The notes under the pieces: model-generated
What the model was told of the DNA's origin: nothing
Databases searched by the model: none
Seen by the model: the letters and a program-made list of their open reading frames with translations, nothing else
Made by a program: the position numbers and the translations under genes
NCBI RefSeq assembly: GCF_001625365.1
Contig: NZ_LJJF01000001.1
Span: forward strand, 2,922,501 to 2,986,500
Origin: Streptomyces sp. MJM8645
GTDB lineage: Bacteria > Actinomycetota > Actinomycetes > Streptomycetales > Streptomycetaceae
Reading direction: 5' to 3'
Length of the DNA stretch: 64,000 bases
Shown here: positions 16,305-24,590 of the stretch, piece after piece
How the letters are laid out: every line of letters starts with the position of its first letter
Position numbering within the stretch: the first letter of the stretch is position 1

Positions 16305-17618
16305 TCAGGACGCCTTGTTGATCAGCTGGTCGATCGCGGCGTCGGCGTCCTTGGTGGCCTGGTCCACCGACTTGCCCTTGAGGATGCCGGTCAGCATGTC
16401 GGGCAGGATCTTCTGCTTCTCGATCGCGCCCCAGCCGGGGGCCAGCGGGGTGAACCAGGCGTCCGGCACCGCGTTGGCCGCCGCGGCGGTGGTCGGCTTG
16501 TTCTTCAGCGGGTTCAGCTGGGTGAGGTTGTTCGGCAGGATGTCCTTGTCGGCCAGCGTCTGCTGGGACTTGGTGCTGGTGAACATCCGCACCCAGTCGG
16601 TGGCCAGCTCGACCTGCGCGGACTTGGCGGTGACCGCGAGGTCGGAGCCGCCGATGAAGGTGGGCAGCGGCTTGCCGTCCGGGCCGGGCATGGTGGCCAT
16701 CTTGACGGTGTCCTTGAGGCTCGGGTCGCCGGTGCCCGGCGCGACGACGCTGGCCGCCTCGTAGCCGTTGCCGTAGAAGGACGCGGCGCGCCCGCGGGCC
16801 ATCGACTCGAACTGGTTCTGCTCGTTCACCGTCAGGTCGCCCTTGGTGTACTTGCGGACCAGGTCGACGAAGTGGCTGATGCCCTGCTGGGACTTGGCGT
16901 CGTGCAGGGTGCCGTGCCAGTTGCCGGAGCTGTCGAACTTGGCGATGCTGCCGCCGTACGCGGCCACGTAGCTCATCGCGGCGTACCAGTACGGGCCGGG
17001 CAGGTAGAGCGAGGAGTAGCTCTTGTCGGCCTTGTTCTTGTCGGCGACCTTGTCCAGGGCCGCCGTCAGGTCGGCCTCGGTCTTGGGGAACTCGGCGCTG
17101 CCGGTGGCCTGCTGGAAGGTGGCGGCGTTGTAGATGGCGACCCGGGCGCCGGCGTAGTAGGGCACGCACAAGAGCTTGTCCTGGTACGTACAGGTGTTGG
17201 CGAGCGCCTTGATCCAGCTGTCGGAGTTGTCGAAGGTGGTCCGGTCGACCGGGGCCAGCGCGCCGGAGAGCACGTACTTCATGGTCTCGGTGTTGCCGAG
17301 CTCGACCACGTCGGGCGCGGAGCCGTCGGCGATCGCCTTGTCGAGCTTGGTCACCTTGTCGGCCCAGCCCTGGTAGGCGAGCTTGAGGGTGACGTTCGGG
17401 TACTTCGCCGCGAACTGGTCGTTGACCTGCTGCACCAGGTCGGGCCAGTTCTTCTGGGCGTCGTCCATCAGCCAGACGGTGACGGTGCCGCTCGCGGCCT
17501 TCGGGTCGGCGCCGGGGCTCTTGCCGTCCTTCGACGCCGTACCGGCCGATGAACAGGCCGTCAGCCCGATCGCCAGGGCAGTGATTCCGAACGTCGACAT
17601 GAGCTGACGCTTCTTCAC
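16305..17618 (-). CDS. Sugar ABC transporter substrate-binding lipoprotein, DasA paralog
   Basis: A 437-residue family-1 solute-binding lipoprotein. The signal peptide ends in LTAC with Cys at residue 22. The body shows SGTVTVWLMDDAQKNWPDLV, DVVELGNTETMKYVLSGAL, ARVAIYNAATFQ and FIGGSDLAV, the layout of DasA encoded 4 kb away, to which it is clearly related. No permease genes accompany it, so it may share DasBC. A DasR operator lies over its promoter, so N,N'-diacetylchitobiose or a related aminosugar is the likely ligand. Its GTG/ATG region (MKKRQLMS) follows GGAGGAT. Confidence 0.9.
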   Translation of the reverse strand: MKKRQLMSTFGITALAIGLTACSSAGTASKDGKSPGADPKAASGTVTVWLMDDAQKNWPDLVQQVNDQFAAKYPNVTLKLAYQGWADKVTKLDKAIADGSAPDVVELGNTETMKYVLSGALAPVDRTTFDNSDSWIKALANTCTYQDKLLCVPYYAGARVAIYNAATFQQATGSAEFPKTEADLTAALDKVADKNKADKSYSSLYLPGPYWYAAMSYVAAYGGSIAKFDSSGNWHGTLHDAKSQQGISHFVDLVRKYTKGDLTVNEQNQFESMARGRAASFYGNGYEAASVVAPGTGDPSLKDTVKMATMPGPDGKPLPTFIGGSDLAVTAKSAQVELATDWVRMFTSTKSQQTLADKDILPNNLTQLNPLKNKPTTAAAANAVPDAWFTPLAPGWGAIEKQKILPDMLTGILKGKSVDQATKDADAAIDQLINKAS

Positions 17619-17754
17619 GCCATCCTCCGAGGGTGCTAGAGCCGTGTTGCCCGCCGGCAGCGTGATGGCGCCCGCAACGGAGGGTCCGGGCAGGGGCGAA
17701 GAGCTTCGGGGAGGGCCGATACCACATCCGGTGAGGTTGAATTTCGAACCGGAT

Positions 17755-17800
17755 GACTGGACTCTGGCCTAGACCATAGGTGGTGTCAACGGCCAAATGG
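17755..17800 (-). promoter_or_regulatory. Promoter with DasR operator for the DasA paralog
   Basis: TGGCCTAGACCA at 17765-17776 is a near-consensus dre. On the minus strand TTGACA (complement at 17782-17787) is followed by the dre within the spacer and CAGAGT at the -10 place, so bound DasR would block polymerase. The dasA promoter has the same arrangement. Confidence 0.75.
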
Positions 17801-17949
17801 CCTCGTCGCCACGGCCGTTGCAGAGCTGTTGTACCCCGTGGCGATCAGTCGCCGTACCGTCACCCTAAGTGGGACTTAAGGTGGATTTAAGGCCTACTTG
17901 AGGGAGCACGGTCACCTGGCGAATCCGCAGGTCGAACGGTGGGGAAACG

Positions 17950-17991
17950 AAACGGGCCCGCCATGCGACATGCGCATGACGGGCCCGTCGG
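17950..17991 (-). terminator. Terminator of the das operon
   Basis: ACGGGCCCG and CGGGCCCGT frame a second pairing (CATGCG/CGCATG) to form a long stem. On the minus strand GTTTCGTTTCCCC follows. It is about 40 bases past the dasD stop. Confidence 0.8.
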
Positions 17992-18032
17992 CCGACGCCT
18001 CCCGGACACTCCCGGTGACGCCCCCCTCGGTC

Positions 18033-19586
18033 TCAGCCGATGGCTCCCGGCTGCCCGGTGAGCACCTCCACGGCCGCCAGCCCGCAGACCCGGGCGGCGC
18101 CGTGGGTGGCGATGTAGAGCGCGCCGACCGGCTCGGACTGCGGCAGCCCCATCTCGACCACCGCGGCGTCCGGCCGGGCCGCCACCAGGCGGCCCAGCGC
18201 GGCGGACATCCAGGCGTGCCGGTGCGCGTCCCGGACCACCAGCACCAGGCGGCGGCCCTCGGCGCCGGCCACCAGCTCGGCGACCAGGGCGTCCAGCAGC
18301 TCGGGGGCGGCCTGCGCCGCCGAGACCGCGCGGGTGCGGGTGCCGGGGAAGCGGTCGGCCAGCATGCCGGCCACGCCCCACGGGGTGACGTCGCCGACGG
18401 CGATGTTCGGCTCGTCCGAGAACGAGGCCACGAACGGGCGCTCGGACACCGGCTGCGGCTCGTGGCCCGGCGCCCGGACCACCTTCAGCGCCCGGCGGGC
18501 GGCCCGCAGGCCGACCGCGAGGTCCGGCTCCGGCCGCTCGCCCTGGGCCGAGATCCGGCCCCAGCTGCCGAGCGAGCGGACCCGGTCGGCGGCGTCCGCC
18601 AGCCGCTCCTCGGAGAGCACGCCGGCCCGCACGCCCGCCACGATGGCGTCGCGCAGCATCAGCACGGTGTCCTCGTCGGCCAGCCCGCCGCCGACGCAGA
18701 TCGCGTCCGCGCCAGCCGCCAGGGCCAGCACGGTGCCGTCGCCCATCCCGAAGGTGTCGGCGATGGCGCCCATCTCGATCGCGTCGCTGACGATCAGGCC
18801 CTGGTAGCCGAGGCCGCCGTCGGCCGGGGCGGCGCGCAGCAGGTCGCGCAGCACGAGCGGGCTGAGGGTGGCCGGCAGCTTCGGGTCGAGCGCCGGGATC
18901 ATGATGTGGGCGGTCATCACGGCCTTGGTGCCCGCCGCGATCGCCGCCTGGAACGGGATCAGGTCGCGCGAGCGCAGCACGTCCAGGTCGACGTCGATGA
19001 CCGGCAGCCCGTGGTGCGAGTCGACGGCGGTGTCGCCGTGGCCGGGGAAGTGCTTGGAGCAGGCGGCCACGCCGGCCGACTGGAGGCCCTCCACCCAGGC
19101 GGCGGTGTGCCGGGCGCACAGCTCCGGGTCGGCGCCGAAGGAGCGGACGCCGATGACCGGGTTGCGCGGGTTGGAGTTGACGTCCGCGGTGGGCGCCCAG
19201 TTGTAGTTGACGCCGGCCGCGGCCAGCGCCCGGCCCAGCTCGCGGGCGACGTCCCGGGTCAGCGCCGGGTCGTCGATCGCGCCGAGTGCGAGGTTGCCGG
19301 GCCAGGACGAGCCGGAGCCCGCCTCCAGCCGGGTGACGTCGCCGCTCTCCTCGTCGATGGCGATCAGGAGGTCGGGGTTCTCCTCGCGCAGCGCCTTGGT
19401 GAGCTTGGCGAGCTGGTCGAGGTCGACCACGTTGCGGTCGAACAGCGCGACCGAGCCGAGCCCGGCGGCGAGGTGGCGGCGCAGCCACTGCGGCGGCTCG
19501 GTGCCGACGAAGCCGGGCTGCAGGACGGTCAGGGCGTCACGGTGCAGCTGGTCGCTGACCGGAGCGGTGGGGACGAGGATGCTCAC
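18033..19586 (-). CDS. dasD: GH3 beta-N-acetylglucosaminidase
   Basis: A 517-residue family-3 glycoside hydrolase that would split chitobiose-type disaccharides to N-acetylglucosamine. The NagZ-type signature KHFPGHGDTAVDSHHGLP is at about residues 178-195 and supplies the His-based acid; the nucleophile Asp is in VSDAIEMGAI (about 267). An additional C-terminal domain of about 180 residues (after 340) makes it longer than minimal NagZ. No signal peptide is seen, so it is likely cytoplasmic. The GTG start is five bases after the dasC stop. Position and operon match DasD. Confidence 0.9.
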   Translation of the reverse strand: MSILVPTAPVSDQLHRDALTVLQPGFVGTEPPQWLRRHLAAGLGSVALFDRNVVDLDQLAKLTKALREENPDLLIAIDEESGDVTRLEAGSGSSWPGNLALGAIDDPALTRDVARELGRALAAAGVNYNWAPTADVNSNPRNPVIGVRSFGADPELCARHTAAWVEGLQSAGVAACSKHFPGHGDTAVDSHHGLPVIDVDLDVLRSRDLIPFQAAIAAGTKAVMTAHIMIPALDPKLPATLSPLVLRDLLRAAPADGGLGYQGLIVSDAIEMGAIADTFGMGDGTVLALAAGADAICVGGGLADEDTVLMLRDAIVAGVRAGVLSEERLADAADRVRSLGSWGRISAQGERPEPDLAVGLRAARRALKVVRAPGHEPQPVSERPFVASFSDEPNIAVGDVTPWGVAGMLADRFPGTRTRAVSAAQAAPELLDALVAELVAGAEGRRLVLVVRDAHRHAWMSAALGRLVAARPDAAVVEMGLPQSEPVGALYIATHGAARVCGLAAVEVLTGQPGAIG

Positions 19587-19591
19587 GTTTC

Positions 19592-20419
19592 TCAGCCCTT
19601 CACGGCGCCGTCGGTCAGTCCGCCGACCGCCTTGCGCTGCAGGAAGACGAACAGGATCAGCACGGGGATGGCGAACATCGTGGACGCCGCCATGGTGGCG
19701 CCCCAGTCGTTGCCGAAGGCGGTCTTGAAGGACGACAGCCACAGCGGGAGGGTCTTGCCCTCCTCCTTGTTGAGGATCAGGACGAGCGGGAACTCGTTCC
19801 ACGCGGTGATGAAGCCGAACAGCGAGGTCGACATCAGACCGGGGGCCAGCAGCGGGAAGATCACCTTCACGAAGGCCTGGGAGCGGGTGCAGCCGTCCAC
19901 CATGGCCGACTCCTCCAGCTCCTTCGGCACCGCGGCGATGAAGCTGCGCAGCGTCCAGATGGTGAAGGGCAGCACCATCATCATGTAGAAGAACGTCAGC
20001 GGCACGAGGCTGTTCAGCATCTCGTTGTCGCGCGAGATCATGTAGACCGCGATGGTCATGACCTCCCACGGCGCCATCTGCGCGACCATGACGACCAGGA
20101 CGAAGGCCTTGCGGCCGCGGAACTTCATCCGGGCGATGGCGAAGGCCGCGAGGGTCGCGATCACCAGCGAGATCAGCACCGCACCGACGGTGGCGATGAG
20201 GCTGTTGGTGACGTACGTCCAGAAGTTGGGCGCGTTGATCGCGGTGGTGAAGTGGTCGAGGGTCCCGTTGAACGGGATGAAGACCGGCGTCTTGCTGATG
20301 ATGTCGTTGTCCTGCTTGAAGGCAGTCGCGATCATCCAGTAGACGGGGAAGATGAAGAAGACGAAGAGGACGACCGCGATCACGTTCGGCCAGGTACGTC
20401 CGATGAGCGAGCGCCTCAC
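19592..20419 (-). CDS. dasC: Aminosugar ABC transporter permease DasC
   Basis: A 275-residue MalG-type permease with six predicted helices. The EAA loop is ELEESAMVDGCTRSQAFVKVIFPLLAPG (about residues 155-182). The GTG start overlaps the dasB stop (GTGA), so the two are coupled. With DasB it forms the membrane channel for chitobiose uptake. No ATPase is encoded here; Streptomyces uses the shared ATPase MsiK for this system, which fits. Confidence 0.92.
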   Translation of the reverse strand: MRRSLIGRTWPNVIAVVLFVFFIFPVYWMIATAFKQDNDIISKTPVFIPFNGTLDHFTTAINAPNFWTYVTNSLIATVGAVLISLVIATLAAFAIARMKFRGRKAFVLVVMVAQMAPWEVMTIAVYMISRDNEMLNSLVPLTFFYMMMVLPFTIWTLRSFIAAVPKELEESAMVDGCTRSQAFVKVIFPLLAPGLMSTSLFGFITAWNEFPLVLILNKEEGKTLPLWLSSFKTAFGNDWGATMAASTMFAIPVLILFVFLQRKAVGGLTDGAVKG

Positions 20420-21444
20420 AGCTCGTCCTCCTGCTTGATCATGATGCGGAAGTAGTACGCCATCATCGCGCCCAGCATCAGGATGGTGAGCACCGCGATC
20501 GCGGAGCCGATGCCGTAGTGCTGCCCGGACGAACCCTCCAGGAAGGCGTGCACGGGCAGGGTGCGGGTCAGGTTCTCGGGGCCGCCGCCGTTGATCGCGT
20601 ACACCTGGGTGAAGGCCTTGAAGACCCAGATGATCTCCAGGAACGTCGTGGCCAGGAAGAACGGCTTCAGGTTCGGGAAGATCACCGAGCCGAAGATCTT
20701 GGACGCGCCGGCGCCGTCCATCCGGGCGGCCTCGTAGAGCTCCTTGGGGATGGTGGTCAGTCCGGCGTACATGTTGAACGCCACGAAGGGGACCGACTGC
20801 CAGACGATCAGCAGGATCACCACGAAGAAGGTCGAGTACTGGTCGCTCATCCAGTTGTAGTCGGCCATCGCGTGCCAACCCAGCTTGTCCAGGAACCAGT
20901 TGACGACGCCCCACTGCTGGTCGAACAGCCAGGTGTAGACGGTGGTCGCGGCGACCACGGGCATCGCCCAGGCCATCAGCAGGCCGACCGAGAGGAGCAG
21001 CCGCATCCGCTTGCCGAGGCGGTTGAGCAGCAGGCCGATCAGGGTGCCGCCGACCATGATCAGCACGACGTTGACCAGGGTGAAGACGACGGTGCGCCCG
21101 GTGACCGCCCAGAAGTCCGGGTCGGTCAGCTGCTCCTTGTAGTTGTCGAAGCCGTTCCACTCGGTCAGGTGCTGGACGAACTGGCGCTTGTTGAGGTTCT
21201 GGAACGACAGCAGGACCGTCTTCACCAGCGGCCAGCCGAGCAGGGCGAGGGTCGCCACGGTGGCGGGCAGCAGCAGCAGGTACGGTGCCAGGCGTGCGCC
21301 GAGGCTCGGCCCGCCTGCGGGTCTGGCGCCCTTGCGGGGGGTGCCGTTGGCGCCACCACCGGCGGCACTCGTCTCAATTCCGGCCACGGCAGCCTTCCCT
21401 GAATCCGGGGACTGCGTCTGCACCCGCTCCGAATGCACAGCCAT
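20416..21444 (-). CDS. dasB: Aminosugar ABC transporter permease DasB
   Basis: A 342-residue MalF-type permease. A 45-residue hydrophilic, Gly/Ala-rich N-terminus precedes six helices. The EAA-type loop is ELYEAARMDGAGASKIFGSVIFPNLKP (about 240-266). I chose the ATG at 21444, which has AGGAAG at good distance; the GTG nine bases upstream would sit directly on that site. It follows dasA after 90 bases containing a strong hairpin. Confidence 0.92.
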   Translation of the reverse strand: MAVHSERVQTQSPDSGKAAVAGIETSAAGGGANGTPRKGARPAGGPSLGARLAPYLLLLPATVATLALLGWPLVKTVLLSFQNLNKRQFVQHLTEWNGFDNYKEQLTDPDFWAVTGRTVVFTLVNVVLIMVGGTLIGLLLNRLGKRMRLLLSVGLLMAWAMPVVAATTVYTWLFDQQWGVVNWFLDKLGWHAMADYNWMSDQYSTFFVVILLIVWQSVPFVAFNMYAGLTTIPKELYEAARMDGAGASKIFGSVIFPNLKPFFLATTFLEIIWVFKAFTQVYAINGGGPENLTRTLPVHAFLEGSSGQHYGIGSAIAVLTILMLGAMMAYYFRIMIKQEDEL

Positions 21445-21481
21445 CGTTCTCACTTCCTCACAACCCGAACCACGACGGACA

Positions 21482-21525
21482 GGCGTCGCTCACCGACCCC
21501 CCGCCGGGGGTCGGTGAGCGACGCC
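21482..21525 (-). terminator. Intra-operon hairpin between dasA and dasB
   Basis: A 20-bp perfect inverted repeat (GGCGTCGCTCACCGACCCCC and its complement) closes a four-base loop. No T-run follows on the minus strand. It probably lets the binding-protein mRNA outnumber the permease mRNA by partial termination or 3'-end stabilisation. Confidence 0.75.
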
Positions 21526-21534
21526 GCTCGGTGC

Positions 21535-22827
21535 CTACTGCTTCTGGTTGAGCCGCTTCGCGATCTCGTCGTCGTACTTCTTCGCGGTGGCCGCGTAGTC
21601 GCCGCCCTGGAGGGCCGCGGTCAGGAACTCCTTGATCGGGTTCGGCTTGTCCTCGACGCTCGCCCAGTTCGGGGTGATCGGGGTGACCGCGCCGACCGCC
21701 GAGGCGGACTGGGCGGCCTTCGCGAAGTCGCCGGTGAGCTGGCTGTTCAGCGCGGCCTTGTTCGGGATGTTGCCGGCGGCGGCGACCGCGCCCTCGTTCT
21801 TGTCGTTGAGGGCGATCTTCAGGAAGTCCTTGGCCATGTCGGTGTTCTTGCTCTGCGCACCGATCGCCAGGTTCGAGCCGCCGAGGAAGACGCCGGAGGG
21901 CTTGTCAGCGGTCTTGCCCGGGAGCGGGAAGAAGCCGATCTTGTCCTTCGCCATGTCCTTCTCCGCCGGGAGCTCCCAGCCGAGGGCGATCATGGTGCCG
22001 ACGTTGCCCTTGCCGAAGACGTCCTTCTGCTGCGGGGTGGCCTCGTCCTTGTCCTTCGGACCGGTGGCCGAGTAGCCCTGCAGCTTCTTGTAGGTCTCGA
22101 AGGCCTTCTGCGCCTCGGGCGAGGACAGGCCGCCGACCCACTTGTCGCCGTCCTTCTTGGCGATCTTGCCGCCCTCACCGGTGAGCAGACCGAAGTAGGT
22201 GTACCACTCCTGACCCGGCAGGTAGATCGGGTCGGCGACGCCCTCGGTGGCCTTCAGCTTGTCCAGGTCGGCGTAGAACTCGTCCAGGGTCTTCGGCGCG
22301 TCGGTCAGCTGGGCCTTGGCCCAGAGGTCCTTGTTGTAGGCGACGACGCGGTTGGAGACCCACCACGGGGCGGCGAACTGCTTGCCGTCCAGCTGGGCGG
22401 CCTCGTTCTGGTTGGCGTTCCAACCGTCACCGCCCAGGGCGGACTTGTCCTTGGTGATGTCGAGCAGGCCGCCCGAGGCCGCGTAGCCGGAGGTCTGGGT
22501 GTTGCCGAGCTCGACGACGTCGACCGAGCCCTCGGACAGCGCGGCGGTCACCTTCTGACCGATGCCGTCCCACTCCTGGATCTGGAAGTCGACCTTGGAG
22601 CCCGGGTAGGTGGTCTCGAACTCGCTCTTGACCGCGTCGGTCCAGCCCTTCGGGGCGGAGCCGGTCATCAGCCACACCTTCAGCGTCTTGCCGCTGTAGT
22701 TCTTGGCGCCCGCCGCGGACGACGAGTTCGAACCGGCGTTGTCCTTGCTCTTGCCGTCCGAGCCACAGGCCGCCAGGCCGACGACCATTGCTGCGACGCC
22801 GACCGCCGCGATGAGCTGACGCTTCAC
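21535..22827 (-). CDS. dasA: Chitobiose-type sugar-binding lipoprotein DasA
   Basis: A 430-residue family-1 binding lipoprotein for N,N'-diacetylchitobiose (ligand from known DasA). LAAC with Cys at residue 21 ends the signal peptide. Then come KTLKVWLMTGSAPKGWTDAV, DVVELGNTQTSGYAASGGL, NRVVAYNKDLWAKA and FLGGSNLAIG. I chose the GTG at 22827, preceded by AGGAGGAT. A longer frame upstream reads through the leader and is unlikely. Two DasR operators lie 125-165 bases upstream. Confidence 0.93.
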   Translation of the reverse strand: MKRQLIAAVGVAAMVVGLAACGSDGKSKDNAGSNSSSAAGAKNYSGKTLKVWLMTGSAPKGWTDAVKSEFETTYPGSKVDFQIQEWDGIGQKVTAALSEGSVDVVELGNTQTSGYAASGGLLDITKDKSALGGDGWNANQNEAAQLDGKQFAAPWWVSNRVVAYNKDLWAKAQLTDAPKTLDEFYADLDKLKATEGVADPIYLPGQEWYTYFGLLTGEGGKIAKKDGDKWVGGLSSPEAQKAFETYKKLQGYSATGPKDKDEATPQQKDVFGKGNVGTMIALGWELPAEKDMAKDKIGFFPLPGKTADKPSGVFLGGSNLAIGAQSKNTDMAKDFLKIALNDKNEGAVAAAGNIPNKAALNSQLTGDFAKAAQSASAVGAVTPITPNWASVEDKPNPIKEFLTAALQGGDYAATAKKYDDEIAKRLNQKQ

Positions 22828-22950
22828 GCCATCCTCCTGAGGGATGCCTGGGTTACCCCCGTCGGGCGGCAGCGGCAGACCCACGTAAAGCGGGGGGAAA
22901 GGTGCCGCGGACCCCTTCGAGCGGGTGGGGGGATTCATAGTGACCGGCCT

Positions 22951-22991
22951 AGTGGTGTAGACCAGATGCCTGGAGCTTGGCCTAGACCAAT
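22951..22991 (-). promoter_or_regulatory. Two DasR operators (dre) in the dasA-dasR interval
   Basis: AGTGGTGTAGACCAGA (22951-22966) and CTTGGCCTAGACCAAT (22976-22991) are dre sites 25 bases apart. On the minus strand the second lies in the spacer behind TTGACA (complement at 22998-23003), the likely dasA -35 element. The 337-base interval also has to contain the dasR promoter. Confidence 0.82.
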
Positions 22992-23164
22992 GGGCCTGTC
23001 AACGGCTGTTCGACCGATCCGGACCACCCGTTATCAAGCCGACACCGCACATCGTTCATCGCGTGATGAGGTATTCGTTCCGTAGCCATACATGCAACGA
23101 TGTCACCCGTTAACTATGTGGCGGGGCCCGTAAAGGCCCCGCGAGAAGCGGGAGAACAGGTCCG

Positions 23165-23956
23165 ATGAGCAGCGACGGGGGAACCACCGCCCAGGTCAAC
23201 GACCCCGAGGTGAAAAACCTCCCGACGCAGGCCGGCGCCGACCCGACCGCGCGCGTCCCCAAGTACTACGGTCTCAAGCGCCACCTGCTCCAGCTGACCG
23301 AGACCCAGCCCGCCGGCACCCCGGTCCCGCCCGAGCGCGCGCTGGCCGCCCAGTTCGACACCTCCCGCACCACCGTGCGCCAGGCGCTGCAGGAACTGGT
23401 CGTCGAGGGCCGGCTGGAGCGCATCCAGGGCAAGGGCACCTTCGTCGCCAAGCCCAAGGTCGCCCAGGCCCTCCAGCTCACCTCCTACACCGAGGACATG
23501 CGGGCCCAGGGCCTGGAGCCCGCCTCGCGGCTGATCGAGATCGGCTACATCACCGCCGACGACCGGCTCGCCCCGCTGCTCGACATCAAGCCCGGCGGCC
23601 GGGTGCTGCGGATCGAGCGCCTGCGGCTGGCCAACGGCGACCCGATGGCCATCGAGGTCGCCCACCTGTCCGCCAAGCGCTTCCCCGCGCTGCGGCGCAA
23701 CCTCGCCAAGCACAACTCGCTGTACGCGGCGCTGCGCGAGGTGTACGGGGTCACCGTGGCCGAGGCCGAGGAGACCATCGAGACCACCCTCGCCAACCCG
23801 CGCGAGGCCGGCCTGCTCGGCTCCGACCTCGGGCTGCCGATGCTCCAGCTCTCCCGGCACTCCTTCGACGCCGACGGCGACCCGGTGGAGTGGGTCCGCT
23901 CGATCTACCGCGGCGACCGCTACAAGTTCATCACCCGGCTCAAGCGCCCGGAGTAG
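23165..23956 (+). CDS. dasR: GntR/HutC-family aminosugar regulator DasR
   Basis: A 263-residue global repressor of aminosugar use that is released by glucosamine-6-phosphate or related ligands. A short hydrophilic N-terminus leads into the winged helix-turn-helix (about 35-102; [36 protein letters not shown]). The ligand-binding UTRA domain follows (about 110-258; [36 protein letters not shown] at the end). It is divergent from dasA. DasR also acts on antibiotic clusters and chitinases elsewhere in Streptomyces genomes. Confidence 0.95.
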   Translation: MSSDGGTTAQVNDPEVKNLPTQAGADPTARVPKYYGLKRHLLQLTETQPAGTPVPPERALAAQFDTSRTTVRQALQELVVEGRLERIQGKGTFVAKPKVAQALQLTSYTEDMRAQGLEPASRLIEIGYITADDRLAPLLDIKPGGRVLRIERLRLANGDPMAIEVAHLSAKRFPALRRNLAKHNSLYAALREVYGVTVAEAEETIETTLANPREAGLLGSDLGLPMLQLSRHSFDADGDPVEWVRSIYRGDRYKFITRLKRPE

Positions 23957-24290
23957 TCCGGGCGGAGCAGTCCGGGCGAGGCAGTTCGGGGCGGAGTAGT
24001 TCAGGGCAGAGCACTCCCCCCTCGCACCACGGGCACCGGCGCGCGCGACCCGCGCGCGCCGGTGCCCGTTCGCGTCACGGGAGGGGCAGTACCGGTCGAA
24101 TACGACCGGTAGCCGTCCGGATGGCGGGAAGTTGCGCCGACCCCGGTGACATGGATCACTCCATGCCCTAGATTGCGCAGCCGTACTGACTGTCGATCAC
24201 CGATGGTGCTGCTCGGCGGGTTCGCGGGGGCGTGCGGTGCCCCGCGGGCTGCGGCGCCGACGGGGAGAACCCTCCGGAGCGGAGCCGAAG
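23957..24290. other. Intergenic region with degenerate repeats and a strong terminator
   Basis: Right after the dasR stop, variants of AGTCCGGGCGGAGC recur about four times (23957-24012). A terminator follows at 24030-24070. The rest, to 24290, should hold the promoter of the MctP operon but shows no clear elements. Confidence 0.5.
24030..24070 (+). terminator. Terminator of dasR
   Basis: ACGGGCACCGGCGCGCGCG (24030-24048) and its exact complement (24052-24070) make a 19-bp stem with a three-base loop. Confidence 0.8.
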
Positions 24291-24590
24291 ATGCCGTCTG
24301 ATCCCGATACCGTCGAACCTGTCATGCCCGAGCCACCCGGGGACCGGGTGCCCGCGGTGACCCCCGCACGGGTGCTGGCCGGGCTCGCCCTGCTCGTGCC
24401 GATCGTCGCGATGCTGTGGGTGTCCTCGTACGACAAGACCGACCCGGGCGTCGGCGGGGTGCCGTTCTTCTACTGGTACCAGCTGCTCTGGGTGCCGGTG
24501 TCCGCGGTGTTCACCGTGGCCGCGTACCTGCTGATCAACCGGGACGAGAAGGCCCGCAAGGCGGCGCGGAAGGCGGGTGGCGCGCGATGA
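24291..24590 (+). CDS. DUF3311-type small membrane subunit of a monocarboxylate symporter
   Basis: A 99-residue protein with two hydrophobic segments (about 26-46 and 64-84) around GVPFFYWYQLLWVPVSAVFT, the DUF3311 pattern. Such proteins are regularly encoded just before sodium:solute symporters of the MctP type and are presumed accessory subunits. The ATG at 24291 follows GGAGCGGAG. The stop overlaps the permease start by four bases (ATGA). Confidence 0.85.
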   Translation: MPSDPDTVEPVMPEPPGDRVPAVTPARVLAGLALLVPIVAMLWVSSYDKTDPGVGGVPFFYWYQLLWVPVSAVFTVAAYLLINRDEKARKAARKAGGAR

